Shown here: piece after piece, positions 39,176 through 52,000 of the stretch | Layout: every line of letters begins with the position of its first letter | Position numbering within the stretch: the stretch's first letter is position 1 | Notes under the pieces: generated by a model | What the model was told of the DNA's origin: nothing | What the model saw: the letters and a program-made list of their open reading frames with translations, nothing else | Databases searched by the model: none | Translations under genes and position numbers: made by a program | From: Calliopsis andreniformis | Taxonomy: Eukaryota > Arthropoda > Insecta > Hymenoptera > Andrenidae | DNA: 64,000 nucleotides | NCBI RefSeq assembly: GCF_051401765.1 | Contig: NW_027480422.1 | Span: 10,434,001 to 10,498,000 of the forward strand | Direction of reading: 5' to 3'

Positions 39176-42100
39176 ACTGCTGTATTTTTATTGTATTTTA
39201 TGCTTCTGGCGTTGTATTCAAAGTCCCTAACTATTCGATCTGGTGGAGCAACGCCCTGGAGTTAAGCCTAGGTTGCCCGGAACGTAGAGATGACCATAAC
39301 TTACACACTGGTTGCAATTATCTATTTTATACGATTTAAGAACTGCTGTACATATATCGTATTTTATGCTTTTGGCGTTGACTTCTTAGGTCCTAACTAG
39401 TCGATCTGGTGGAGCAACGCCCTAGAGTGAAGCCTAGGTTGCCCGGAACGTAGAAATGACCATAACTTTCACAATGGTTGCAATTATTCGTTATATACAA
39501 TGGAAAAACTGTTCTATTTATTTTGTATTTTATGCTTAAGGCGCTGACTTCTAAGGCCGTAGCTGTTCGATGTGTTGGAGCAGCTCTCTTGAGTGAGTCC
39601 TAGGTTGCCAGGAACGTAGAAATGACCATACCTTTCACACTGTTTGCAATTATTCCAGTTATACGGTGGAAAAGCTGTTGTATTTATATTGTATTTAATG
39701 ATTCTGGCGTTGACTTCTAAGGCCATAGCTTTTCGACGTGGTCGAGCAACGCCCTCGAGTGAAGCCTAGGTAGCCCGGAACGTAGAAATGACCATACCTT
39801 ACACACTGGTTGCAATTATTCGTGTTATACGACGGAAAAGCTGTTGTATTTATATTGCATTTTATGCTTCTGGCGTAGTCTTCTTAGGCCCTAACTATTC
39901 GATCTGGTGGAACAACGCCCTAGAGTGAAGCCTAGGTTGCCCGGAACGTAGAAATTACCAACACTTTCACACTGGTTGCAATTATTCCTGTCATCCGATG
40001 GAAAAACTGTTGCATCTATTTTGTATTTTATGCTTCTGGCGTTGACTTCTTAGGTCCTAACTATTGGATCTGGTGGAGCAACGCCCTAGGGTGAAGCCTA
40101 GGTTGCACGGAACGTAGAAATGCCCATTACTCTCACACTGGTTGTAATTAACCCTGTTACACGATGGAATAACTGTTGTATTTTTAATTTATTTTGTGCT
40201 TCTGGCGTTGACTTGTAAGGCCGTAGGTATTCGATGTGGTGGAGCAACGCCATAGCGTGAAGCCTAGGTTGCCCGGAACGTAGAAATAAACATTACTTCC
40301 ACACTGTTTGCAATTATTCCTGTTATACGATGGAAAAACTGTGGTATTTTTATTGTATTTTATGCTCCGGGCGTTGACTTCTGAGGTCCTAACTATTGGA
40401 TCTGCTGGAGTAACGCCCTAGTGTGAAGCCTAGGTTGCACGGAACGTAGAAATGACCATACCTTTCACACTTGTTGCAATTATTCGTATTATACGTTGGA
40501 AAAACAGTTGTATTTATATTGTATTTTATGCTTCTGGCGTTGACTTCTTAGGCCCTAACTATTCGATCTGTTGGAGCAACGCCCTAGAGAGAAGCCTAGA
40601 TTTCCCGGAATGTAGAAAAGACCATTACCTTCAGGCATGTTGCAATTGTTCCTGTTATACGATGAAAGCACTGTTGTATTTTTCTTGTGTTTTATGCGTC
40701 TGGAGTTGTTTTCTAAGGCCCTAACTATTCGACCTGGTGGAGCAACGCCCTAGAGCGAAGCCTAGGTTGCCCGGAACGTAGAAATGACCTTTACTTTCAC
40801 ACTATTTGCATATATACATTATATACGATGGAAAAACTGCTGTATTTTTATTGTATTTTATGCTTCGGGCGTTGACTTCTAAGGCCGTAGCTATTCGATC
40901 TGGTATAGCAACGGCCTTGGGTGAAGCCTAGGTTGGCCGGAACGTAGAAATGGACATAACTTTCATACTGGTTGCAATTATTCGTTTTATACCGTGGAAA
41001 GACTGTTGTATTTATATTGTGTTTAATGCGTCTGGAGTTGTTTTCTAAGGCCCTAACTATTCGACCTGATGGACCAACGGCCTAGCGTGAAGCCTAGGTA
41101 GCACGGAACGTAGAAATGCACATTACTCTCACACTGGTTGTAATTAACCCTGTTACACGATGGAATAACTGTTGTATTTTTATTTTATTTTGTGCTTCTG
41201 GCGTTGACTTCTTAGGCCCTAGCTATTCGATCTGGTGGACCAACGCCCTAGAGTGAAGCCTAGGTTGCTCGGAACGTAGAAATGACCATAACTTTCACAC
41301 TGGCTGCAATTATTCGTTTTATACAATGGAAAAACTGTTCTATTTATTTTGTATCTTATGCTTCGGGCGTTGACTTCTAAGGCCCTAACTATTCGATTTG
41401 GTGGAGCAACGCTCTAGAGTGAAGCCTAGGTTATCCAGAACGTAGAAATGACCATTACCTTCTCACTGCTTGCAATTATACATTTCATACGATGGAAAAA
41501 CTGTGGTACTTATGTTGTATTTTATTCTTCTGGCGTTGAATTCTAAGTCCATAGCTATTCGATCTGTTGAAGCAACGCCCTACAGTGAAGCCTAGGTTAC
41601 ACGGAACATAGAAATGATCAGTACTTTCACACTGGCTGCAGCTTTCCTGTTATACGATGGAAAAACTGTTGCATTTTTATTGTATTTTATGCTTCTGGCG
41701 TTGTATTCAAAGTCCCTAACTATTCGATCTGGTGGAGCAACGCCCTGGAGTTAAGCCTAGGTTGCCCGGAACGTAGAGATGACCATAACTTTTACACTGG
41801 TTGCAATTATCTATTTTATACGATGGAAGAACTGCTGTACATATATCGTATTCTATGCTTTTGGCGTTGACTTCTTAGGCCCTAACTATTCGATCTGGTG
41901 GAGCAACGCCCTAGAGCGAAGCCTAGGTTGCCCGGAACGTAGAAATGACCATAACTTTCACAATGGTTGCAATTATTCGTTATATACAATGGAAAAACTG
42001 TTCTATTTATTTTGTATTTTATGCTTATGGCGCTGACTTCTAAGGCCGTAGCTGTTCGATGTGTTGGAGCAACTCTCTTGAGTGAGTCCTAGGTTGCCAG

Positions 42101-45100
42101 GAACGTAGAAATGACCATATCTTTCACACTGTTTGCAATTATTCCAGTTATACGGTGGAAAAGCTGTTGTATTTATATTGTATTTAATGATTCTGGCGTT
42201 GACTTCTAAGGCCATAGCTATTCGACGTGGTCGAGCAACGCCCTCGAGTGAAGCCTAGGTAGCCCGGAACGTAGAAATGACCATATCTTACACACTGGTT
42301 GCAATTACTCGTGTTGTACGATGGAAAAGCTGTTGTATTTATATTGCATTTTATGCTTCTGGCGTAGTCTTCTTAGGCCCTAACTATTCGATCTGGTGGA
42401 ACAACGCCCTAGAGTGAAACCTAGGTTGCCCGGATCGTAGAAATTACCAACACTATCACACTGGTTGCAATTATTCCTGTCATCCGATGGAAAAACTGTT
42501 GCATCTATTTTGTATTTTATGCTTCTGGCGTTGACTTCTTAGGTCCTAACTATTGGATCTGGTTGAGCAACGCCCTAGGGTGAAGCCTAGGCTGCCCGGA
42601 ACGTAGAAATGCCCATTACTTTCACACTGGTTGTAATTATTCCTGTTATACGATGGAATAACTGTTGTATTTTTATTTTATTTTGCGTTTCTGGCGTTGA
42701 CTTCTAAGGCCCGAGCTATTCGATCTGGTGGAGCAACGCTATACAGTGAAGCCTACGTTGCCCGGAACGTAGAAATGACCATAACTATCAGACTGGTTGC
42801 AATTATTCGTTTTATACGATGGAAAGACTGTTGTATTTATATTGTATTTTATTGGTATGGCGTTCTCTTCTAGGGCTTTAGCTATTTGACGTGGCTGAGC
42901 AACGCCCTAGAGTGAAGCCTACTTTGCCCGGAACGTAGAAATGACCATTACTTCCACATTGTTTGCAATTATTCATACTATACAGTGGAAAAACTGTTGT
43001 ATTTATATGGCATTTTATGCTTCTGGCATTGACATCTAAGGCCCTAACTATTCGATGTGGTGGAGGAACGCCCTAGAGTGAAGCCTAGGTTGCCCGGAAC
43101 GTAGAAATGCCCATTACTTTCACACTGGTTGTAATTATTCCTGTTATACGATGGAATAACAGTTGTATTTTTATTTTATTTTGCGTTTCTGGCGTTGACT
43201 TCTAAGGCCCGAGCTATTCGATCTGGTGGAGCAACGCTATAGAGTGAAGCCTACGTTGCCCGGAACGTAGAAATGACCATAACTATCAGACTGGTTGCAA
43301 TTATTCGTTTTATACGATGGAAAGACTGTTGTATTTATATTGTATTTTATTGGTATGGCGTTCTCTTCTAGGGCTTTAGCTATTTGACGTGGCTGAGCAA
43401 CGCCCGAGAGTGAAGCCTAGGTTGCCCGGAACGTAGAAATGACCATTACTTCCACATTGGTTGCAATTATTCATACTATACAGTGGAAAAACTGTTGTAT
43501 TTATATGGCATTTTATGCTACTGGCATTGACATCTAAGGCCCTAACTATTCGATGTGGTGGAGCAACGCCCTAGAGTGAAGCCTAGGTTGCCCGGAACGT
43601 AGAAATGACCGTAGCTTTCACACTGGTTGCAATTATACCTGTTATACAAGGGAAAAACTGTTGTATTTATATTGTATTTTATGCTTCTGGCGTTGACTTC
43701 TTAGGCCCTAACTATTCGATCTGGTGGAGCAACGCCCTAGAGAGAAGCCTAGATTTCCCGGAACGTAGAAATGACCATTACCTTCTGGCTTCTTGCAATT
43801 ATTCCTGTTGCACGATGAAAAAACTGCTGTATTTTTATTGTATTTTATGCGTCTGGAGTTGTTTACTAAGGCCCTAACTATTCGACCTGGTGGAGCAACG
43901 CCCTAGAGTGAAGCCTAGGTTGCACGGAACGTAGAAATGCCCATTTCTTTCACACTGGTTGTAATTATTCCTGTTATACGATGGAATAACTGTTGTATTT
44001 TTATTTTATTTTGCGTTTCTGGCGTTGACTTCTAAGGCCCGAGCTATTCGATCTGGTGGAGCAACGCTATAGAGTGAAGCCTACGTTGCCCGGAACGTAG
44101 AAATGACCATAACTATCAGACTGGTTGCAATTATTCGTTTTATACGATGGAAAGACTGTTGTATTTATATTGTATTTTATTGGTATGGCGTTCTCTTCTA
44201 GGGCTTTAGCTATTTGACGTGGCTGAGCAACGCCCTAGAGTGAAGCCTAGGTTGCCCGGAACGTAGAAATGACCATTACTTCCACATTGGTTGCAATTAT
44301 TCATACTATACAGTGGAAAAACTGTTGTATTTATATGGCATTTTATGCTTCTGGCATTGACATCTAAGGCCCTAACTATTCGATGTGGTGGAGCAACGCC
44401 CTAGAGTGAAGCCCAGGTTGCCCGGAACGTAGAAATGACCGTAGCTTTCACACTGGTTGCAATTATACCTGTTATACAAGGGAAAAACTGTTGTATTTAT
44501 ATTGTATTTTATGCTTCTGGCGTTGACTTCTTAGGCCCTAACTATTCGATCTGGTGGAGCAACGCCCTAGAGAGAAGCCTAGATTTCCCGGAACGTAGAA
44601 ATGACCATTACCTTCTGGCTTCTTGCAATTATTCCTGTTGCACGATGAAAAAACTGCTGTATTTTTATTGTATTTTATGCGTCTGGAGTTGTTTACTAAG
44701 GCCCTAACTATTCGACCTGGTGGAGCAACGCCCTAGAGTGAAGCCTAGGTTGCACGGAACGTAGAAATGCCCATTACCTTCACACTGATTGTAATTATTC
44801 CTGTTATACGATGGAATAACTGTTGTATTTATATTTTATTTTATGCTTCTGGCGTTGACTTCTAAGGCCCTAACTATTCGATATGGTGGAGTAACGCCCT
44901 AGAGCGAAACCTAGGTTGCCCGGAATGTAGAAATGACCGTTACTTTCACACTGGTTGCAATTGTTACTGTTATACGATGGACAAACTGTTGGATTTTTAT
45001 TGTACGTTATGCTTCTGGCGTTGACTTCTTAGGCCCTAGCTATTCGATCTGGTGGAGCAACGCCCTAGAGAGAAGCCTAGATTGCCCGGAACGTAGAAAT

Positions 45101-45365
45101 GACCATTACCTTCTGGCTTCTTGCAATTATTCCTGTTGTACGATGAAAAAACTGCTGTATTTTTATTGTATTTTATGCGTCTGGAGTTGTTTACTAAGGC
45201 CCTAACTATTCGATATGGTGAAGTAACGCCCTAGAGCGAAACCTAGGTTGCCCGGAACGTAGAAATGACCGTTACTTTCACACTGGTTGCAATTATTACT
45301 GTTATACGATGGACAAACTGTTGGATTTTTATTGTACGTTATGCTTCTGGCGTTGACTTCTTAGG
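39176..45365 (+). repeat. 38-monomer higher-order repeat unit, copy 2 (about 6,190 bp)
   Basis: This copy directly abuts copy 1 and matches it almost base for base until about 45,365. There 'ttaggccgtagctattcgatctggtatagc' type sequence replaces 'ttaggccctagctattggatc'. The new sequence corresponds to about 34,575 inside the unit for roughly one monomer, then switches to a subtype shared with about 31,200. The copy therefore ends in a recombinant joint rather than starting a third full repeat. Confidence 0.9.
43105..44764 (+). repeat. Five-monomer sub-repeat pair in copy 2
   Basis: This is the counterpart of 36,799-38,458, shifted 6,306 bp, with internal starts at 43,105 and 43,935. Because both 38-monomer copies contain the pair, the 5-monomer duplication is older than the 6,306-bp duplication. 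In the third, reduced copy only one such set is present, near 47,752. Confidence 0.88.
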
Positions 45366-46399
45366 CCGTAGCTATTCGATCTGGTATAGCAACGCCCTTG
45401 GGTGAAGCCTAGGTTGGCCGGAACGTAGAAATGGACATAACTTTCATACTGGTTGCAATTATTCGTTTTATACCGTGGAAAGACTGATGTACTTATTTTG
45501 TATTTGGTGCTCCTGGCCTTGACTTCTTAGGCCCTAACTATTCGATCAGGTGGAGCAACGCCCTAGGGTGAAGCCTAGGTTGCCCGGAACGTAGAAAGGA
45601 CCATAACTATCATAGTGGTTGCAATTATTCCTGTTATACGATAGACAAACTGTTGGATTTTGATTGTACTTTATGCTTCTGGCGTTGTCTTATAAGGCCC
45701 TATGTATTCGATCTGGTGGAGAAATGCCTCAGAGTTAAGTCTAGGATGCCCGGAACGTAGAAATTGCCGTTACTTTCACACTGGTTGCAATTATTCGTTT
45801 TATACGATGGAAAAACTGTTGTATTTATATGGTATTTTATGTTTCTGGTGTTGACTTCTAAGGCCGCAGCTATTCGATGTGGTGGAACAACGCCCTGGAG
45901 TGAAGCCTGGGTTGCGCGGAACGTAGAAATGACCATATCTTCCACACTGGTTGCAATTATGCCAGTTATACGATGGTAAGACTGTTGCATTTTTATTGTA
46001 TTTTAAGCGTCTGGAGTTGTTTTCTAAGGCGCCAACTATTCGACCTGGTGGAGCAACGCCCTAGAGTGAAGTCTAGGTTGCACGGAACGTAGAAATGCCC
46101 ATTTCTTTCACACTGGTTGTAATTATTCCTGTTATAATATGGAATAACTGCTCTATTTTTATTTCATTTTATGCTTCTGGCGTTGACTTCTAATGCCCTA
46201 GCTATTCGATCTGGTGGAGCAACGCCCTAGGGTGAAGCCTAGGTTGCCCGCAACGTAGAAATGACCTTTACCTTCACTCTGGTTGCCATTATTCCTGTTA
46301 TACGATGGAAAACCTGTTGTATCTTTATTGTATTTTATGCCTCTGTCGTTGACTTCTTAGGCCCTAACCATTGGATCTGGTGGACCAACGCCCTAGAGT
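45366..46399 (+). repeat. Recombinant joint and copy of the 31.1-32.0 kb block
   Basis: After the joint the order matches 31,140-32,000 at 14,272 bp, with small differences such as 'ccaacgccctgg' context substitutions and 'gataccgtggaaagactgatg' type variation near 45,470. It links the end of the second 38-monomer copy to the start of a third, reduced copy. The junction therefore looks like a restart of the larger pattern that begins at 31.1 kb. Confidence 0.75.
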
Positions 46400-49075
46400 G
46401 AAGCCTAGGTTGCTCGGAACGTAGAAATGACCATAACTTTCACACTGGCTGCAATTATTCGTTTTATACAATGGAAAAACTGTTCTATTTATTTTGTATT
46501 TTATGCTTCGGGCGTTGACTTCTAAGGCCCTAACTATTCGATTTGGTGGAGCAACGCTCTAGAGTGAAGCCTAGGTTATCCAGAACGTAGAAATGACCAT
46601 TACCTTCACACTGCTTGCAATTATACATTTTATACGATGGAAAAACTGCGGTACTTATGTTGTATTTTATTCTTCTGGCGTTGAATTCTAAGTCCATAGC
46701 TATTCGATCTGGTGGAGCAACGCCCTACAGTGAAGCCTAGGTTACACGGAACATAGAAATGATCAGTACTTTCACACTGGTTGCAGCTTTCCTGTTATAC
46801 GATGGAAAAACTGTTGCATTTTTATTGTATTTTATGCTTCTGGCGTTGTATTCAAAGTCCCTAACTATTCGATCTGGTGGAGCAACGCCCTGGAGTTAAG
46901 CCTAGGTTGCCCGGAACGTAGAGATGACCATAACTTTCACACTGGATGCAATTATCTATTTTATACGATGGAAGAACTGCTGTACATATATCGTATTTTA
47001 TGCTTTTGGCGTTGACTTCTTAGGTCCTAACTATTCGATCTGGTGGAGCAACGCCCTAGAGTGAAGCCTAGGTTGCCCGGAACGTAGAAATGACCATAAC
47101 TTTCACAATGGTTGCAATTATTCGTTATATACAATGGAAAAACTGTTCTATTTATTTTGTATTTTATGCTTATGGCGCTGACTTCTAAGGCCGTAGCTGT
47201 TCGATGTGTTGGAGCAACTCTCTTGAGTGAGTCCTAGGTTGCCAGGAACGTAGAAATGACCATATCTTTCACACTTTTTGCAATTATTCCAGTTATACGG
47301 TGGAAAAGCTGTTGTATTTATATTGTATTTAATGATTCTGGCGTTGACTTCTAAGGCCATAGCTATTCGACGTGGTCGAGCAACGCCCTCGAGTGAAGCC
47401 TAGGTAGCCCGGAACGTAGAAATGACCATACCTTACGCACTGGTTGCAATTATTCGTGTTATACGATGGAAAAGCTGTTGTATTTATATTGCATTTTATG
47501 CTTCTGGCGTAGTCTTCTTAGGCCCTAACTATTCGATCTGGTGGAACAACGCCCTAGAGTGAAGCCTAGGTTGCCCGGAACGTAGAAATTACCAACACTT
47601 TCACACTGGTTGCAATTATTCCTGTCATCCGATGGAAAAACTATTGCATCTATTTTGTATTTTATGCTTCTGGCGTTGACTTCTTAGGTCCTAACTATTG
47701 GATCTGGTGGAGCAACGCCCTAGGGTGAAGCCTAGGCTGCCCGGAACGTAGAAATGCCCATTACTTTCACACTGGTTGTAATTATTCCTGTTATACGATG
47801 GAATAACTGTTGTATTTTTATTTTATTTTGCGTTTCTGGCGTTGACTTCTAAGGCCCGAGCTATTCGATCTGGTGGAGCAACGCTATAGAGTGAAGCCTA
47901 CGTTGCCCGGAACGTAGAAATGACCATAACTATCAGACTGGTTGCAATTATTCGTTTTATACGATGGAAAGACTGTTGTATTTATATTGTATTTTATTGG
48001 TATGGCGTTCTCTTCTAGGGCTTTAGCTATTTGACGTGGCTGAGCAACGCCCTAGAGTGAAGCCTAGGTTGCCCGGAACGTAGAAATGACCATTACTTCC
48101 ACATTGTTTGCAATTATTCATACTATACAGTGGAAAAACTGTTGTATTTATATGGCATTTTATGCTTCTGGCATTGACATCTAAGGCCCTAACTATTCGA
48201 TGTGGTGGAGCAACGCCCTAGAGTGAAGCCTAGGTTGCCCGGAACGTAGAAATGACCGTAGCTTTCACACTGGTTGCAATTATACCTGTTATACAAGGGA
48301 AAAACTGTTGTATTTATATTGTATTTTATGCATCTGGCGTTGACATCTTAGGCCCTAACTATTCGATCTGGTGGAGCAACGCCCTAGAGAGAAGCCTAGA
48401 TTTCCCGGAACGTAGAAATGACCATTACCTTCTGGCTTCTTGCAATTATTCCTGTTGTACGATGAAAAAACTGCTGTATTTTTATTGTATTTTATGCGTC
48501 TGGAGTTGTTTACTAAGGCCCTAACTATTCGATATGGTGGAGTAACGCCCTAGAGCGAAACCTAGGTTGCCCGGAATGTAGAAATGACCGTTACTTTCAC
48601 ACTGGTTGCAATTGTTACTGTTATACGATGGACAAACTGTTGGATTTTTATTGTACGTTATGCTTCTGGCGTTGACTTCTTAGGCCCTAGCTATTCGATC
48701 TGGTGGAGCAACGCCCTAGAGAGAAGCCTAGATTGCCCGGAACGTAGAAATGACCATTACCTTCTGGCTTCTTGCAATTATTCCTGTTGTACGATGAAAA
48801 AACTGCTGTATTTTTATTGTATTTTATGCGTCTGGAGTTGTTTACTAAGGCCCTAACTATTCGATATGGTGGAGTAACGCCCTAGAGCGAAACCTAGGTT
48901 GCCCGGAACGTAGAAATGACCGTTACTTTCACACTGGTTGCAATTATTACTGTTATACGATGGACAAACTGTTGGATTTTTATTGTACGTTATGCTTCTG
49001 GCGTTGACTTCTTAGGCCCTAGCTATTGGATCTGGTGGAGCAACGCCTAGAGTGAAGCGTACGTTGCTCTGATCG
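46400..49075 (+). repeat. Third, reduced copy of the 38-monomer unit
   Basis: Measured against copy 2, the offset is 5,145 bp at 46,410-48,050, then 4,647 bp around 48,252, then 3,651 bp from about 48,530 to 49,075. The steps of 498 and 996 bp are exactly 3 and 6 monomers. The left part also joins the 15-monomer internal repeat differently, passing from the 33.8-kb-type position directly to the 36.3-kb-type position. Either this copy lost whole monomers or it keeps an ancestral shorter form. Confidence 0.82.
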
Positions 49076-52000
49076 TAGAAATGACCATAACTATCAGACT
49101 GGTTGCAATTATTCGTTTTATACGATGGAAAGACTGTTGTATTTATAATGTATTTTATTGGTATGGCGTTGTCTTCTAGGGCCGTAGCTATTTGTCGTGG
49201 CCGAGCAACGCCCTAGAGTGAAGCCAAGGTTGCACGGAACGTAGAAATGCCCATCACTTTCACACTGGTTGCAATTATTCCTGTTATACGATGGAATAAC
49301 TGTTGTATTTATATTTTATTTTATGCTTCTGGCGTTGTTTTCTAAGGCCCTAACTATTCGATGTGGTGGAGCAACGTCCTAGAGCGAAACCTAGGTTACG
49401 CGGAACGTAGAAATGACCATTACTTTCACACTGGTTGCAATTATTCCTGTTATACGATGGACAAACTGTTGGATATTTATTCTACGTTATGCTTCTGGCT
49501 TTGACTTCTAAGGCCCTAACTATTGGATCTGGTGGAGCAACGCCTAGAGTGAAGCCTAGGTTGCCCGGAACGTAGAAATGACCATAACCTTCTTACTGAT
49601 TGCAATTATTCGTTTTATACGATGGAAAAACTGTTGTACTTATATTGTATGTTATGCTTCTGGCGTTGAGTTCTTAGGCCCTAACTATTCGATCTGGTGG
49701 AACAACGCCCTAGAGTGAAGCCACGGTTGCCCGGAACGTAGAAATGACCATCACTTTCACACTGGTTGCAATTACTCCTGTTATACGATGGAAAAACTGT
49801 TGTATCTATTTTGTATTTTATGCTTCTTGCGTTGACTTCTTAGGTCCTATCTATTGGATCTGGTGGAGCAACGCCCTCTGATGAAGCCCAGGTTGCCCGG
49901 AACGTAGAAATGACCATAAAATTCATACTGATTGCATTTATTCGTATTATACGATGGAAAGTCTGTTGTATTTATATTGTATTTTATGATTCTGGCGTTG
50001 ACTTCTAAGGCCGCAGCTATTCGATCTGGTGGTGCAACGCTCTAGGGTGAAGCCTAGGTTGCCCGGAACTTAGAAGTGACCATCACCTTCACTCTGGTTG
50101 CAATTATACCTGTTATACAATGGAAAAACTGTTGTATTTATATTGTATTTTATGCTTCTGCCGTTGACTTCTTAGGCCCTAACTATTCGATCTGGTGGAG
50201 CAACGCCCTATAGAGAAGCCTAGATTGCCCGGAACGCAGAAATGACCATCACTTTCACACTGGTTGCAATTACTCCTGTTATACGATGGAAAAACTGTTG
50301 TATCTATTGTGTATTTTATGCTTCTTGCGTTGACTTCTTAGGTCCTAACTATTGGATCTGGTGGAGCAACGCCATCTGATGAAGCCCAGGTTGCCCGGAA
50401 CGTAGAAATGACCATTACTTTCACACTGGTTGCAATTATTCGTTCTATACAATGGAAAAACTGTTCTATTTATTTTGTATTTTATGCTTCGGGCGTTGAC
50501 ATCTAAGGTCCTAACTATTCGATCTGGTGGAACAACGCCCTAGAGTGAAGATTAGGCTGCTAGGGACGTAGAAATGACCATAACTTTCACACTGGTTGCA
50601 ATTATTGGTTTTATACAATGGAAAAAATGTCCTATTTATTTTGTATTTTATGCTTCGGGCGTTGACATCTAAGGCCCTAACTATTCGATCTGGTGAAGCA
50701 GCGCCCTAGAGTGAAGCCTAGGTTGCCCGGAACGTAGAAATGACCATTACCTTCACACTGGTTGCAATTATTCCTGTTGTACGAAGAAAAAACTGCTGTA
50801 TTTTTATTGTATTTTATGCGTCTGGAATTGTTTTCTAAGGCCCTAACTATTCGATGTGGTGGAGCAACGCCCTAGAGCGAAACCTAGGTTGCGCGGAACG
50901 TAGAAATGACCATTACCTTCACACTTCATGCAATTATACACTTTATACGATGGAAAAACTGTTGTACTTATGTTGTATTTTGTTCTTCTGGCGCTGAATT
51001 CTAAGTCCCTAGCTATTCCATCTGGTGGAACAATGCCCTAGAGTGAAGCCTAGGTCACCCGGAACATAGAAATGACCAGTACTTTCACACTGGTTGCAGC
51101 TTTCCTGTTACACGATGGAAAAACTGTTGCATTTTTATTGTATTTTATGCTTCTGGCGTAGTATTCAAAGTCCCTAACTATTCGATCTGGAGGAGCAACG
51201 CTCTAGAGTGAAGCCTAGGTTGCCCGGAATGAAGAAATGACCATCACTTTCACACTGGTGGCAATTATACCTGTTACGCGATGGAAAAACTTTTGTATTT
51301 TTATTGTATTTTAAGCTTCGGGCGCTGACTTCTAAGGTCCGAACTATTGGATCTGGTGGAGCAACGCCCTGGAGTTAAGCCTAGGTTGCCCGTATTGTAG
51401 AATTGATCATATCTTTCACACTGGTTGCAATTATTCCTGTTATACGATGGAAAAACTGTTGTATTTCTATTGAATTTTATGCTTCTGGGATTGGCTTCTT
51501 AGGCCCTAGCTATTCGATCTGGTGGAGCAACGCCCTAGAGAGAAGCCTAGATTGCCCGGAACGTAGAAATGACCATCACTTTCACACTGGTTGCAATTAC
51601 TCCTGTTATACGATGGAAAAACTGTTGTATCTATTGTGTATTTTATGCTTCTTGCGTTGACTTCTTAGGTCCTAACTATTGGATCTGGTGGAGCAACGCC
51701 ATCTGATGAAGCCCAGGTTGCCCGGAACGTAGAAATGACCATAACTTTCATACTGATTGCATTTATTCGTATTATACGATGGAAAGTCTGTTGTATTTAT
51801 ATTGTATTTTATGCTTCTGGTGTTGACTTCTTAGGCCCTAACTATTCGATCTGGTGGAGCAACGCCCTAGAGAGAAGCCTAGATTACCCGGAACGTAGAA
51901 ATGACCATTACCTTCTGGCTTGTTGCAATTATTCCTGTTGTACGATGAAAAAACTGCTGTATTTTTATTGTATGTTATGCGTCTGGAGCTGTTTTCCAAG

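Noticed and set aside
39100..39250. Assembly duplication as the cause of the 6,306-bp tandem copies
   Set aside because: It cannot be excluded without reads. However, the copies carry scattered private differences over their whole length and a third reduced copy follows with different joints, so a real duplication is more likely.
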